Positions 8,901 to 16,312 of a stretch of 46,242 nucleotides of DNA are shown here, in pieces; the first letter of the stretch is position 1, and each line of letters opens with the position of its first letter. Origin of the DNA: Chloroflexota bacterium (GTDB lineage: Bacteria; Chloroflexota; Anaerolineae; Promineifilales; Promineifilaceae); assembly GCA_022616275.1 (NCBI GenBank), contig JAKEFB010000166.1:1-46242 (forward strand), written 5' to 3'. The translations under genes and the position numbers were made by a program. The notes under the pieces are model-generated. The model did no database searches, was not told the origin of the DNA, and saw only the letters and a list, made by a program, of their open reading frames with translations.

Positions 8901-9277
8901 GCGGCCGTGGCTGCCAGGGAGCGGCTCCTGGTTCCGGTGTCAGAGCCGCCGCCGGGGCTAATGCTCCACCAGCTCCAGGTCAGGGGCTGGTTAACCGGTG
9001 TGGGAATGCGCGGGTCCTGGCCCGGCGCGGGCGTCGTGGCCGTGTGGCCGTAAAAGGAGTAGTAAATGTCGTTGCCATTTTCAAAAACCACGGCCGCGTC
9101 CACGGAGTAACTCTGGTCAGGCACAAACAGTTCCGGTGGGGGCCCGGCCGGGTCGTCTTCCAGGGCCAGCGCTTCGCCGGCCGTGCCTGCGCCGGCCAGC
9201 AGCAACAAAAAGATGAGCGCAACACCCAGGCGCATGGTTGCGCCGCCCCCCCGTTCAAAGCGAAATTTGCCAGTCAT
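5990..9277 (-). CDS. Secreted clostripain-like (C11) cysteine peptidase
   Basis: A 1095-residue secreted protein; ATG 9277 follows GGAGGTG at good spacing. Residues ~15-38 are the signal peptide. Residues ~40-590 are a long beta-rich region with WxxxW and Asp-Gly repeats, probably a propeller. The C11 catalytic core follows: YLLSPEDHGDAW with His624 and LAFVTCTTATVEMAYEV with Cys677 match the His and Cys dyad contexts of clostripain-family peptidases. An acidic Cys pair segment, TCNDNVDNGGLDGLIDGEDPDC (~residues 795-815), looks like a calcium-binding insertion. The C-terminal ~250 residues are beta-rich and end in VYLPVVLR-like sequence (YIYLPVVLRMEP), a common tail of secreted Chloroflexota proteins. 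It probably cleaves after basic residues outside the cell; specificity is inferred only from the family. Confidence 0.8.
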   Translation of the reverse strand: MTGKFRFERGGGATMRLGVALIFLLLLAGAGTAGEALALEDDPAGPPPELFVPDQSYSVDAAVVFENGNDIYYSFYGHTATTPAPGQDPRIPTPVNQPLTWSWWSISPGGGSDTGTRSRSLAATAAPELQPDVAFSREGFALAVWVQQPEADITSCVDPAGNPNFYPQVRGLLQTARLAPQADADVEWQTSLTLAPPANSASTSHVYHNPSIAVDSSGAAILVWAYTQVNHYPDCSRDATLRILSRRWDGSAWVDEQEVMAADGTLCKPLNYPYLPVPCEHFTDVTFTSTLVSGETRQQAVAAWYDIVSSASTACAGVIPLLWPQAAVWDGDSWGAMTEIPGRPAMTILGNYQKLGLSADQHGNVRLTFPDFYDADFCAPPSAAPQVRTTNWSNASQSWSTATLLDTGVNLDLAVLEDNTAVGVYSGLPDLKWASAAAGGSWTIEGTVAAGAGYTLPSVAAVHAAGLDPARAVAVWSDGGNLKFAERLGGGGWSSPGDIGAGSGAAELAAHTGSPSLPQAEWTVGVYSAGEHTHWESTIYQSLVANGSTALVNAVSQIDSDAALFAGDPDPHSSRIFYHKVATSTLRLNLGDANMGQPDTLRDFGAWLVEHYPAGRYLLSPEDHGDAWRSICYDETHPGEDRLTLPEIRTGLDGAGFTRDGVFAGRRVLNLLAFVTCTTATVEMAYEVQELANFMVASEDWMDDPTAGGGGVRYDHVVAAMIADPHQGDEELAGLIVQTFAADNDNQTTLDHTLSAVDLGQVGAPGAAGTLMQRISQLAAAINAAVAAEGEDGGPAGTCNDNVDNGGLDGLIDGEDPDCPQTMAIHNAAANAEVMQGDSGQRDLQSFAQQLQAAFPAGNAIHTAAGNVITALGNAVVANWADNVHRVGNANGGALQVHGLTIWLEQDQAVYDDGTPGSNHDQYDLTRFEIDLAGAGSSWSQVVDNVAQPATGALLLLEMDNPDLFMEVTLPGGQSAGGLGITGKHCEGVCASDIPGASCSHSGLSQEIWVPETPAGYGNPDGPSSPENLYFTWTIDGSLLATTVTFTLTIQTIEAGVVIDESVQSGTVAPGQTISGTFGSPLLYIYLPVVLRMEP

Positions 9278-9359
9278 CGTTCACCTCCAGGCAGTCAATC
9301 TCACGATTCTCTGCCTGAAAGACGAACCTCACCCCCTCAACCTTTCCCTGATTTTCGCT

Positions 9360-9392
9360 ACCCTCCCGGAGGTTCCAAACCTCCGGGAGGGT
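9360..9392. terminator. CCTCCCGGAGG palindrome
   Basis: A perfect 15-bp stem (9360-9374 with 9378-9392) with a 3-base loop, built on ACCCTCCCGGAGGTT. It lies just downstream of the stop of the PKD protein gene's neighbour region, between the two large minus-strand genes. There is no clear T tract. Two more copies of the core lie at 24741-24806. Confidence 0.65.
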
Positions 9393-9400
9393 GGGTTGCG

Positions 9401-9440
9401 TTGCTCATTGCTCAGTCCTCAGTCCTCATTACTCCCCTCG
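9401..9440. repeat. CTCATT/CAGTCCT low-complexity repeat at a gene 3' end
   Basis: The sequence TTGCTCATTGCTCAGTCCTC followed by AGTCCTCATTACTCC is of the same type as the repeats at 25586-25684 and 39530-39562. It supplies the last seven codons (VMRTED and neighbours) and the stop codon of the minus-strand gene at 9412. Confidence 0.6.
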
Positions 9441-11991
9441 GTGGAAGCACAAAAATATAATTCGGCCGGATCAACGTATCCGTCCCCCCCGGTCCGCTCA
9501 CCATCAGGGCCACCGTGTAAATCCCTGGAAATTGGTACACGTGGCTGGGGTGCTCCAGCGTGCTGGTAAAGCCGTCGCCGAAATCCCACAGGCTGTTGGT
9601 ATAGTCGCCGGTCGAGAGATTGACAAAGGTCACCAGCAAAGGCGCCTGCCCGTTGGTGGGATTGCCGATAAAGTTGGCCTGCACCGGCTGGATCGTCGCC
9701 CAGCCGACGGCGTAAATGCCATCCTGGTTCACCGGCTGGCTGGCGATCCAGTCCAGGAAGTCGTCCTGGCCGGCCGTGGCCACCGGCTGCCAGGTCGTGG
9801 TGGCCCGGTCGAAACGCAGCAGGCGAAGATCGGTCTCACTGACGCCCAGGCGGTCGAGGGTCTTCTGGTTGTAGAAAAAGGTCAGCGTCACCGACACGGG
9901 CAGGGTCGCGTCGCCCAGGAGTGTGGAGCGGGGCGAGCCGCCCGGCAGCAGCACGTCCACGTCCAGAGGCAGGCCCACGACACCCTCGAACCCGGCCGGC
10001 AGCGGCGTTACCAGGGCGTTGTAATCGGCCGCCGGCATGAAGACGACCCGGTTTTCTGTGCCTGGAACAGGGCTGATTGCGTCCACCATCAGCAGGCCGT
10101 CGCGTAGGGGGGCGAAGCCATGCATGTGGCCCGGCCCCACGCCGCCAGCCACCTGGAACCAGCGCAGCAGTTCCCGCTGGCCGCTGGCCTGGATGCGGAT
10201 CAGGGCGTGGTCCGGCAGCTCGCTATTGGCCGGGGCGACAAAGGTGGCCGTCCAGGTGATTGCTCCGCTGGCCTGCATCGTCTGCTGCCAGGCCTGGCCG
10301 GTCGGGCAGCCGCTGGCCGCCGCCGGCAGGCACAGTTGGGCCAGGGGAGGCGTGCCCAGGCTTTCCGGGCTGGCCAGCGTCAACGTCAGCGTATTCAGGC
10401 GCGAGCCGGCCATCTGGTAGGCTACGTCCAGGCTGGCCGTCCAGGTGCCGGTGATGACCTGCAGCGTCTGTCCGTTGGCCAGCGCCGGGTCGCCGCCGCC
10501 AGGCTGCGGGTAAACGAAGCGGCCGCCCGGCTCTCCGGCAATGGCATACTGCTCGACGAAGATCCTGGCCCGGTCGCCGCTCTGCACGCCAAACAGCCTG
10601 ATTTGCCCCAGGCCGTCCGGCGGGGTATAAGGGCCGGTGGTCGTGCCCTGGTAAGAGAGTCGCTGGGGAGAGCCCCCGGCCGCCGCGCCGAAGACGTACA
10701 CCTGGGGGTACAGCCGGGCCAGGCCGGGCAGGCCGGCCACTTCTTCGTCCAGGGCCACGTTGATCGTCGGCTCCAGCGCCACCGGCGGCGCCGCGCCAGG
10801 CCGCCGGATGAAGGGCAGGTAACCCCGGGCGCCGGGCGGACGGCCAAACAGGTCATTGGCCAGCCCCAGCGCCGGGCCGGGCAGGAGGGTGGTGGGGGTC
10901 ACCAGCCAGGTGTCCCCCAGGCCCTGGATGCTCCCCCAATCCAGCAGCGTCGGCCAGTCGGCCTGGCCGTGCGCTTGCCACTGGTCGGTGTCCAGGCAGA
11001 CGGCCGGCTGCCCGTGGACGGCCGGCAGCCACCATTCATTGGCCGTGTAGTGGTAGGACATGGCCGAGGCATCGCAAGCGCCCTGGGGCAGGCTGAGGCA
11101 AACACAGTAGGTCGAAACTTTGCCGCCACCCGCTTCTTTTTGCTGGTATTCGTCGTACAGGAAAAGGGCGTAATGGCTCCATTCGTGAACCAATGTCCGG
11201 TAGGCGGCCGGCTGGGACCAGCTCCCACTGATCGGGTCGGTAGCGTCCAGGCCATCCCAGAAGCGGCCTAAAAAGATCCGGGCCGGGGCAAAAACCGTCT
11301 CCGCCCCGTTGCCGGCCGTGTAAGAAATGGGCGCCTGGACTATGCCGCCAATGAAGGCCGCCGGCCGGTAATCGTTGGCCGCCAGAATACGCAGGTCGGC
11401 CGTGTCCCAGCCCCGGCCGCCGGCATAGAGCTGCACCGGGCCAATGGCCATCTGGCCCTCGCTTAAATCGTACAGGTAGGCCAAAGCCTGGTATAAGCCT
11501 TCCCGGAGTTCGCCCAGGTAAGCGCTGCCAGCGGCCGGCTGCCAGGCCAGGCTGGCCACCACCTCGAACAGCACCAGCGGCTGGCCGGCGGTGATGGTGA
11601 TGTCGCCGCTGGCCGCCAGGGGAACGCTGCCTCCGGCCGGCCAGCTCGTGGCGTAGACCCGGTAGGCCGGGCCGTGGCCAGGCTTGCCGGAGGGCTGCTC
11701 GTGCAGTTGGCGCAAAGCGGCCAGGTGGCTGCAGCCGGCCGGCAGAGCGGCCGCCGGCTCGCCCAGGGCGTTGGTGGGCATCGGCAGGTCGGCCAGCAGC
11801 GGCGGGTTGGGGTCATCGCTGGCATAGCAAAGGAGCCAGATAGTGGTGTTGGCCAGCGGGCTGCCGTTCTCGTCCACAAAGCGCAGGCTGCCGGCCGGGG
11901 CGGCCGCCCCCACGAGGCCCAGCCACAAGGTAGCAAGCAGAGACAGCCCTACCAGCAGGGCCACGATTAGAAAGCGAGTGCGCAGGAGCAT
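9412..11991 (-). CDS. Secreted metallopeptidase-like protein with PKD domain
   Basis: An 859-residue protein. ATG 11991 (MLLRTRFLIVALLVG) follows AAGAGGT; the longer frame to 12075 would put 28 charged residues before the signal peptide. After the signal sequence, residues ~30-160 resemble a beta-sandwich. RTLVHEWSHYALFLYDEY carries an HExxH zinc motif (His269, Glu270, His273) followed by a DEY, resembling the metallohydrolase motif of CLCA-type proteins (HEWxHxxxxxxDEY); this relation is from memory. The middle of the protein (~350-760) is beta-rich and unassigned. A PKD domain lies at ~775-850 (TNSLWDFGDGFTSTLEHPSH). The last residues, VMRTED, come from a repeat element. It is presumably extracellular and either protein- or polymer-degrading. 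Confidence 0.75.
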   Translation of the reverse strand: MLLRTRFLIVALLVGLSLLATLWLGLVGAAAPAGSLRFVDENGSPLANTTIWLLCYASDDPNPPLLADLPMPTNALGEPAAALPAGCSHLAALRQLHEQPSGKPGHGPAYRVYATSWPAGGSVPLAASGDITITAGQPLVLFEVVASLAWQPAAGSAYLGELREGLYQALAYLYDLSEGQMAIGPVQLYAGGRGWDTADLRILAANDYRPAAFIGGIVQAPISYTAGNGAETVFAPARIFLGRFWDGLDATDPISGSWSQPAAYRTLVHEWSHYALFLYDEYQQKEAGGGKVSTYCVCLSLPQGACDASAMSYHYTANEWWLPAVHGQPAVCLDTDQWQAHGQADWPTLLDWGSIQGLGDTWLVTPTTLLPGPALGLANDLFGRPPGARGYLPFIRRPGAAPPVALEPTINVALDEEVAGLPGLARLYPQVYVFGAAAGGSPQRLSYQGTTTGPYTPPDGLGQIRLFGVQSGDRARIFVEQYAIAGEPGGRFVYPQPGGGDPALANGQTLQVITGTWTASLDVAYQMAGSRLNTLTLTLASPESLGTPPLAQLCLPAAASGCPTGQAWQQTMQASGAITWTATFVAPANSELPDHALIRIQASGQRELLRWFQVAGGVGPGHMHGFAPLRDGLLMVDAISPVPGTENRVVFMPAADYNALVTPLPAGFEGVVGLPLDVDVLLPGGSPRSTLLGDATLPVSVTLTFFYNQKTLDRLGVSETDLRLLRFDRATTTWQPVATAGQDDFLDWIASQPVNQDGIYAVGWATIQPVQANFIGNPTNGQAPLLVTFVNLSTGDYTNSLWDFGDGFTSTLEHPSHVYQFPGIYTVALMVSGPGGTDTLIRPNYIFVLPPRGVMRTED

Positions 11992-12012
11992 GGGAGACCT
12001 CTTAATTAGGAA

Positions 12013-12083
12013 GATGGACGATGGACGGCGGACGATAGACCGATAGGGAAGATTATATCGTCTGCCGTCTGTCATCTGTCGTC
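12013..12083. repeat. GGACGATGGACGG-type imperfect inverted repeat
   Basis: The left arm GATGGACGATGGACGGCGG and following bases pair imperfectly with the right arm ATCGTCTGCCGTCTGTCATC around 12054-12083. It fills the short divergent region between the PKD protein and the CHAT protein, so both promoters must lie in or beside it. Confidence 0.6.
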
Positions 12084-12149
12084 AAGATCATATAGAATGA
12101 CGGAGAAGAGAACGGCGACCTTTCCTTATGCTAACCACATTGTAAGGCA

Positions 12150-14753
12150 ATGCATAACTTTGATTCAAGCCTTTCGCGAGAAGTGGCCCTGGCGGCGCTG
12201 GCGGTAGCCGGCCGGGCCGACGCTGCCCTGCTGGCAGCCTTGCTGGGTGAGAAGGCGATAGAGGCCTGGCCGGCGCTGGCCAGGCACCCGGCCGTCCGCG
12301 AGCAGGATGGCTGGCTGGCGCTAGACGAGGCAACAGCCGCCGCCGTCCTGGCCAGGCTGGAGGAGGACGACCTGCCGCTGTACCGGCGGCTGCACGAGCA
12401 GGCGGTGATCCACCTGGCCGGGCGTTTGCGGGCTGGCGAACAGGGTCTGGAGCCTCTGTTGATGGCCGCTTTTGAGCGTTTGGCCGGCCGGCTGGTCTCC
12501 GATGATCCGCCGGGGCTGGGCCTGCTACTGGCGGCCGCCGGCGACGTTCCTCTGGCCATAATCGCCAACCGGCAATTGCTGCGCTATTTCACCGGTCTCT
12601 CCCTGGGCTTTGCGGATCGTTACGAGGAGGCGCTGGCCGTCTTCGATCAATTGCTGGCCGAGCCAGCCCTGGAACTCGAAGTGAGGGGGCGGACGTTAAA
12701 CGCCCGGGCCGTCTTTTGCAGTTACATCGGCCGGCTGGAGGAGACCGTGGCCGGCTACGAGGCCAGCCGGGCCTTGTGGCAGCAGGCCGGCAACCGTCTG
12801 CGTGAAGGCCTGGCCTGGCTAAACCTGGGCATCCTCGCCTATCAGCTCCAGCAGTATGGCCCGGCCGAGGAAAGGCTGCGCCAGGCAGAAGCCTGTTTTG
12901 TGGCCGTCGGTTCAGCCCAGTGGCAGGCGTCGGCCCAGAACGAGCTGGGGCTGGTCTATCGCGACCAGGGGCGGTGGGCCGAGGCTATGCGCTGTTTCGA
13001 GGCAGTCGCCGCCCAGCGCCAGGCCGAAGGCGCTCAGGACTCGCTCGGCCGGGTGCTGATCAACGTCAGCGAAGCGCTCCTGTTCCAGGGCCGCCTAGAT
13101 GAAGCGGTCGAGGCCGGCCGCCAGGCCCTGGCGGCCCTGGGCGCTCGCACCTACGCCGTAGATGCCCACCTGAACCTGGGCCTGGCCTACCAGGTGGCTG
13201 GCGACATGGCCGGGGCGCGGGCTGCCTTTGAGCAGGCCCTGGCGGTGGCCCTGGCCATCGGCCGGCGGGACATCCTGGCCCTGGTCCATTACCGGCTGGG
13301 CGAGTTACTGCGCCGGCTGGGAGAAGAGGCGGTCGCCCTGGCCCAGTTGGAAGCGGCGGCCAATGTCATCGAGGCCACCCAGGAACCACTCCGTGAGGAG
13401 GGGCTGAAGATCAGCCTGCTAGGGCGCTGGCAGCAGGTCTACGAAGGGCTGGTCCTCCACTACCTGGCCCTGGGGCGGGCGGCCGACGCTTTTCATTGGG
13501 CCGAGCGGGCCCGGGCCCGGGCCTTTGCCGAGGCGCTGCTGCCCCGGCCGGCGACTGGACCAGACGAGGGCGGGGAAAGCGCCGTGTTTACAGGCGTGGT
13601 GACGGCAGCCGAGGTCCGGGCTGGGCTACCGGCCAACACGACCCTGCTGTGCTACTTTACGACTGGGGTGCTGGAACAAGAAATACCACTTTTACGCACC
13701 TTGCCGGCCGGCGGCCCGCTGCGCGACCACCTCTTGACGCCGGCCCGCACGCTGCTTTTTATCGTGACGGCCGACGGGTTAACCGTGGCCGATTGCCCGG
13801 TTGACCCGAACGCCTTTGCCGCCCAGTCGCCCCGGGGGGACGACCGCCGCCGCTTCTGGCCACCGGCCGTCTTGTGCCGCCTGTTTACCTTTTTGCTGGC
13901 CCCGGCCGGGGCGGCCCTCTCGGCGCGGCAGTTGGTTATCGTTCCCCACGGCCCCCTCCACCGGGTGCCCTTTGCCGCCCTGGAAGATGGGGAAGGGCGG
14001 CCGTTATTGCGCGCCGGCGGCCCAGCCCTGGTTTACGCCCCCAGCGCCACCCTCTGGCAACGCGGCCGGGCCGGGGCCGGCGACCGGCCGCCAGCCCGGC
14101 CGTGCCTGGCCGTGGGCTACGACGGCGACCCGGCCGTCTCGGCCCTGCGCCACACCGAGGCCGAGGCCAGCTTCGTCGCCCACCTAACCGGCGGGGAGGC
14201 CTGGGTCGGGCCGCAGCCCAAGAAGGAATCCCTGCGCCAGGCCGGCGGTAGCTGGCGCTGGCTACACCTGGCCTGCCACGGCCGTTTTAACGAGCAGGCG
14301 CCCCTGGAATCGTATCTGGAGACCGGGGCCGGGGAACGGTTGGCGGCCCGGGAAGTGCTGGCGGGATGGCGCTGGCCGGCCGAGTTGGTAACCTTGAGCG
14401 CCTGCCAGACGGGGGTCAGCGGCGTTTTGCGCGGCGACGAGCCGATGGGCCTGGTCCGGGCCTTTTTCTACGCCGGGGCGCGGGCCGTGCTGGTCAGCCA
14501 GTGGCCGGTGGAGGATCTGGCCACTTTTCTGCTCATGCGCCGTTTTTACCAGGAATTGGCCGGGGGCGAGAATGTCTGGCCGGCGGCCGCCCTGCAGGCA
14601 GCCCAGGTCTGGCTGCGCGAGTTGGCTGGGGCGGAGGTTCAGAGCCTGTTGGCTGAGCTGCCGGCCGTGTCGCTGCCTTCCTTCTCACCTGAGGCCCACC
14701 CCTTTGCCCACCCCAGCGCCTGGGCTGGCTTTATCCTGGTTAGCACTCTGTAA
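12150..14753 (+). CDS. TPR-CHAT protein (caspase-like peptidase)
   Basis: An 867-residue cytoplasmic protein starting at ATG 12150 with only a weak AAGG before it. Residues ~1-130 are helical. Tetratricopeptide repeats follow at ~150-440 (for example NRLREGLAWLNLGILAYQLQ, AQNELGLVYRDQGRWAEAMR, DAHLNLGLAYQVAGDMAGAR). The CHAT domain occupies ~580-867: WRWLHLACHGRF gives catalytic His710 and VTLSACQTGVSG gives catalytic Cys752, followed by GDEPMGLVRAFFYAGARAVL, so the clan CD dyad is intact. CHAT proteins are caspase/separase-like proteases, often used in signalling or cell-suicide systems. It faces the anti-sigma/ECF sigma/histidine kinase cluster across a repeat; CHAT proteins beside ECF sigma genes recur in bacteria, so a functional link is plausible but inferred. 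Confidence 0.9.
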   Translation: MHNFDSSLSREVALAALAVAGRADAALLAALLGEKAIEAWPALARHPAVREQDGWLALDEATAAAVLARLEEDDLPLYRRLHEQAVIHLAGRLRAGEQGLEPLLMAAFERLAGRLVSDDPPGLGLLLAAAGDVPLAIIANRQLLRYFTGLSLGFADRYEEALAVFDQLLAEPALELEVRGRTLNARAVFCSYIGRLEETVAGYEASRALWQQAGNRLREGLAWLNLGILAYQLQQYGPAEERLRQAEACFVAVGSAQWQASAQNELGLVYRDQGRWAEAMRCFEAVAAQRQAEGAQDSLGRVLINVSEALLFQGRLDEAVEAGRQALAALGARTYAVDAHLNLGLAYQVAGDMAGARAAFEQALAVALAIGRRDILALVHYRLGELLRRLGEEAVALAQLEAAANVIEATQEPLREEGLKISLLGRWQQVYEGLVLHYLALGRAADAFHWAERARARAFAEALLPRPATGPDEGGESAVFTGVVTAAEVRAGLPANTTLLCYFTTGVLEQEIPLLRTLPAGGPLRDHLLTPARTLLFIVTADGLTVADCPVDPNAFAAQSPRGDDRRRFWPPAVLCRLFTFLLAPAGAALSARQLVIVPHGPLHRVPFAALEDGEGRPLLRAGGPALVYAPSATLWQRGRAGAGDRPPARPCLAVGYDGDPAVSALRHTEAEASFVAHLTGGEAWVGPQPKKESLRQAGGSWRWLHLACHGRFNEQAPLESYLETGAGERLAAREVLAGWRWPAELVTLSACQTGVSGVLRGDEPMGLVRAFFYAGARAVLVSQWPVEDLATFLLMRRFYQELAGGENVWPAAALQAAQVWLRELAGAEVQSLLAELPAVSLPSFSPEAHPFAHPSAWAGFILVSTL

Positions 14754-14754
14754 A

Positions 14755-14832
14755 CGCAGGCTGTTAGCCTGCGCCGGCGCACAGACTAACAGTCCGTGCT
14801 ACATATGGCGTAACGCAGGCTGTTAGCCTGCG
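14755..14832. repeat. Three GTTAG-centred hairpins between convergent genes
   Basis: CGCAGGCTGTTAGCCTGCG occurs at 14755-14773 and again at 14814-14832. A related imperfect hairpin, CACAGACTAACAGTCCGTG, lies between them in reverse orientation. Each can fold on itself, so together they could stop transcription from both sides between the CHAT gene and the anti-sigma-like gene. Confidence 0.7.
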
Positions 14833-15600
14833 CTACCCGTCCAGCTCCACCTCGATTATCACGTCCGGCAGTTGGGCGACCGGCACGCCGGCAAAGGCAG
14901 CCAGCCCCCAGGCGTCGGTGGTCGCCCGGCGGCGCTCGCCGGCGACGACCAGGGTGACGGGGATGCCGGCCAGGTCAGGCCAGCCCCGGCCGGGCGGCTC
15001 CACCACCACTTCCACCAGGCAGTCGGCCGGTTGCTGCTCGTCGCGATAAGCCGTGACGGACAGGGGTAATTGGGCGCGCACTGCTTCGGCCGGCTCCAGC
15101 GTCAGCAACACCTGGCTGTAGCGCTCGCTGTCGGCCGGAGCCTGCACTGAGTCTGCCGAAGTGGCGCGCAGGGCCAGTGCCGCCGGCGGGGGGCGCAGGG
15201 CGGCCAGCAACTCGGCCGAGAAGTGGAGGGCCAGGCGGTTGCCGGCCCGGCGGACGGCGGCCAGCAGCCGTTCTGCCAGTTCTACCTGTTGTTGCCTTCC
15301 GGCCGCCGTCCTCAGGAAAGCCAGGTTGGGAGCCGGCAACTGGCCCGGTTGCGGCAACGCCTCGCCGGCCGCCTCCAATTCGTATAGCCGGGCGTAAGCA
15401 CCGGCGCACTCCGGGCAGGCATCCAGATGCCCGGCCACCTCCGGGTAGAGGGCCAGGATGTCCTGGCCGGCCAACTGGGCGGCGACGTAATCGGCCAGTT
15501 GGCCCAGGGCAGCCTGGTGAGTGGCCTCGTCCGGCCGCTGGCGCAAAACCTCTACCAGCCGCCTGGCCTGCGCTTCCTGATCTTTCGTCTCCAACTCCAA
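14833..15600 (-). CDS. Zinc-finger anti-sigma-like protein
   Basis: About 255 residues. TTG 15600 opens the longest frame, but GAGGAG at 15602-15607 is better spaced to the TTG at 15594. Residues ~25-75 resemble an anti-sigma zinc-finger domain, with HLDACPECAGAYARLYEL giving the His-x3-Cys-x2-Cys motif. Residues ~95-150 are helical and the C-terminal ~90 residues look like a small beta-sandwich (GIPVTLVVAGERRRATTDAW), similar to regulatory carboxypeptidase-type domains. There is no transmembrane helix, so it would be soluble. It lies 103 bases downstream of the ECF sigma gene on the same strand and is the obvious candidate to bind that sigma factor. Confidence 0.65.
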   Translation of the reverse strand: MELETKDQEAQARRLVEVLRQRPDEATHQAALGQLADYVAAQLAGQDILALYPEVAGHLDACPECAGAYARLYELEAAGEALPQPGQLPAPNLAFLRTAAGRQQQVELAERLLAAVRRAGNRLALHFSAELLAALRPPPAALALRATSADSVQAPADSERYSQVLLTLEPAEAVRAQLPLSVTAYRDEQQPADCLVEVVVEPPGRGWPDLAGIPVTLVVAGERRRATTDAWGLAAFAGVPVAQLPDVIIEVELDG

Positions 15601-15703
15601 ACTCCTCGTAAATGGCTGTTAACCAGCGGCTTTCAGCCTTTATCTTTGCTTATCTTTTAGACGGGGTAGGGCAGCATTTCTTTCCATGAGTTAGGCCGAT
15701 CTT

Positions 15704-16312
15704 TTACTCCAACGCATCCAGGAACGACCGGATTGGCTCGTAAGCCCGCAGCTTGGCGATGTTCTTGGCTCGGGTGACCTGGATATGGCTGGGCAGCACG
15801 GCCAGGCCGGCGATTTCGCTTTCCCGCCGGGCCAGTTGCTCGTCGGGCGCTTCTTCCAGGTAACGGCCGAGAATCACCCGGCGCGAGCGGCCGCTGATCG
15901 GCGCCTGGTTGATCACCTCGTATAGGCGGCGAAAGCCGGCCACTTCCATTTCTGCGGCCGGTGGGTTGGCGCCGGCGAACTGCTCCGGCTGGCCGGTGGT
16001 TTCGTCGTCGGGCAGGGGCAGCAATCGCTTCCGGGCGCGCAATTCGTCAATGGCTATGTGGCTGGTGATGCGCCTGGCCCAGGCGCGAAAAGCGGCCGGT
16101 TCGCGGCACTCTGCCAGGCGCTGGTGGATGCGGATGAGCGCATTTTGGGCGCAATCCTGGGCCAGGGCCTCGGCCTCGGGCTGGTCGCGAACCACGTGCA
16201 AGGCGACGCGAAAAAGGTAGCGCCATAAAACCTGGTAGGCGGCCGCCTGGCGCTGCGCGTCACTACTCTGGCAGGCCAGGTACAGTTCTGCGCTGTCGCT
16301 CTCTTCAGTCAT
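15704..16312 (-). CDS. ECF-type RNA polymerase sigma factor
   Basis: 202 residues from ATG 16312, overlapping the stop of the upstream histidine kinase gene by four bases (ATGA), which implies translational coupling. Sigma region 2 is clear at ~25-100 (AEALAQDCAQNALIRIHQRL, AFRAWARRITSHIAIDELRA). A Pro-rich linker follows. The C-terminal region is atypical for sigma region 4: instead of the usual LPxxxRxVFxL start it has ISGRSRRVILGRYLEEAPDE and ends in a helix-turn-helix-like ESEIAGLAVLPSHIQVTRAK. The domain is shaped to read a -35 element, but the divergence suggests a specialised promoter class. Its likely partner is the zinc-finger protein downstream. Confidence 0.8.
   Translation of the reverse strand: MTEESDSAELYLACQSSDAQRQAAAYQVLWRYLFRVALHVVRDQPEAEALAQDCAQNALIRIHQRLAECREPAAFRAWARRITSHIAIDELRARKRLLPLPDDETTGQPEQFAGANPPAAEMEVAGFRRLYEVINQAPISGRSRRVILGRYLEEAPDEQLARRESEIAGLAVLPSHIQVTRAKNIAKLRAYEPIRSFLDALE

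Noticed and set aside
7367-9460. 697-codon plus-strand open frame opposite the C11 peptidase gene
   Set aside because: It is antisense to a gene with clear catalytic motifs, has biased Gly/Arg/Val composition and no domain. Long shadow frames are expected in GC-rich DNA.
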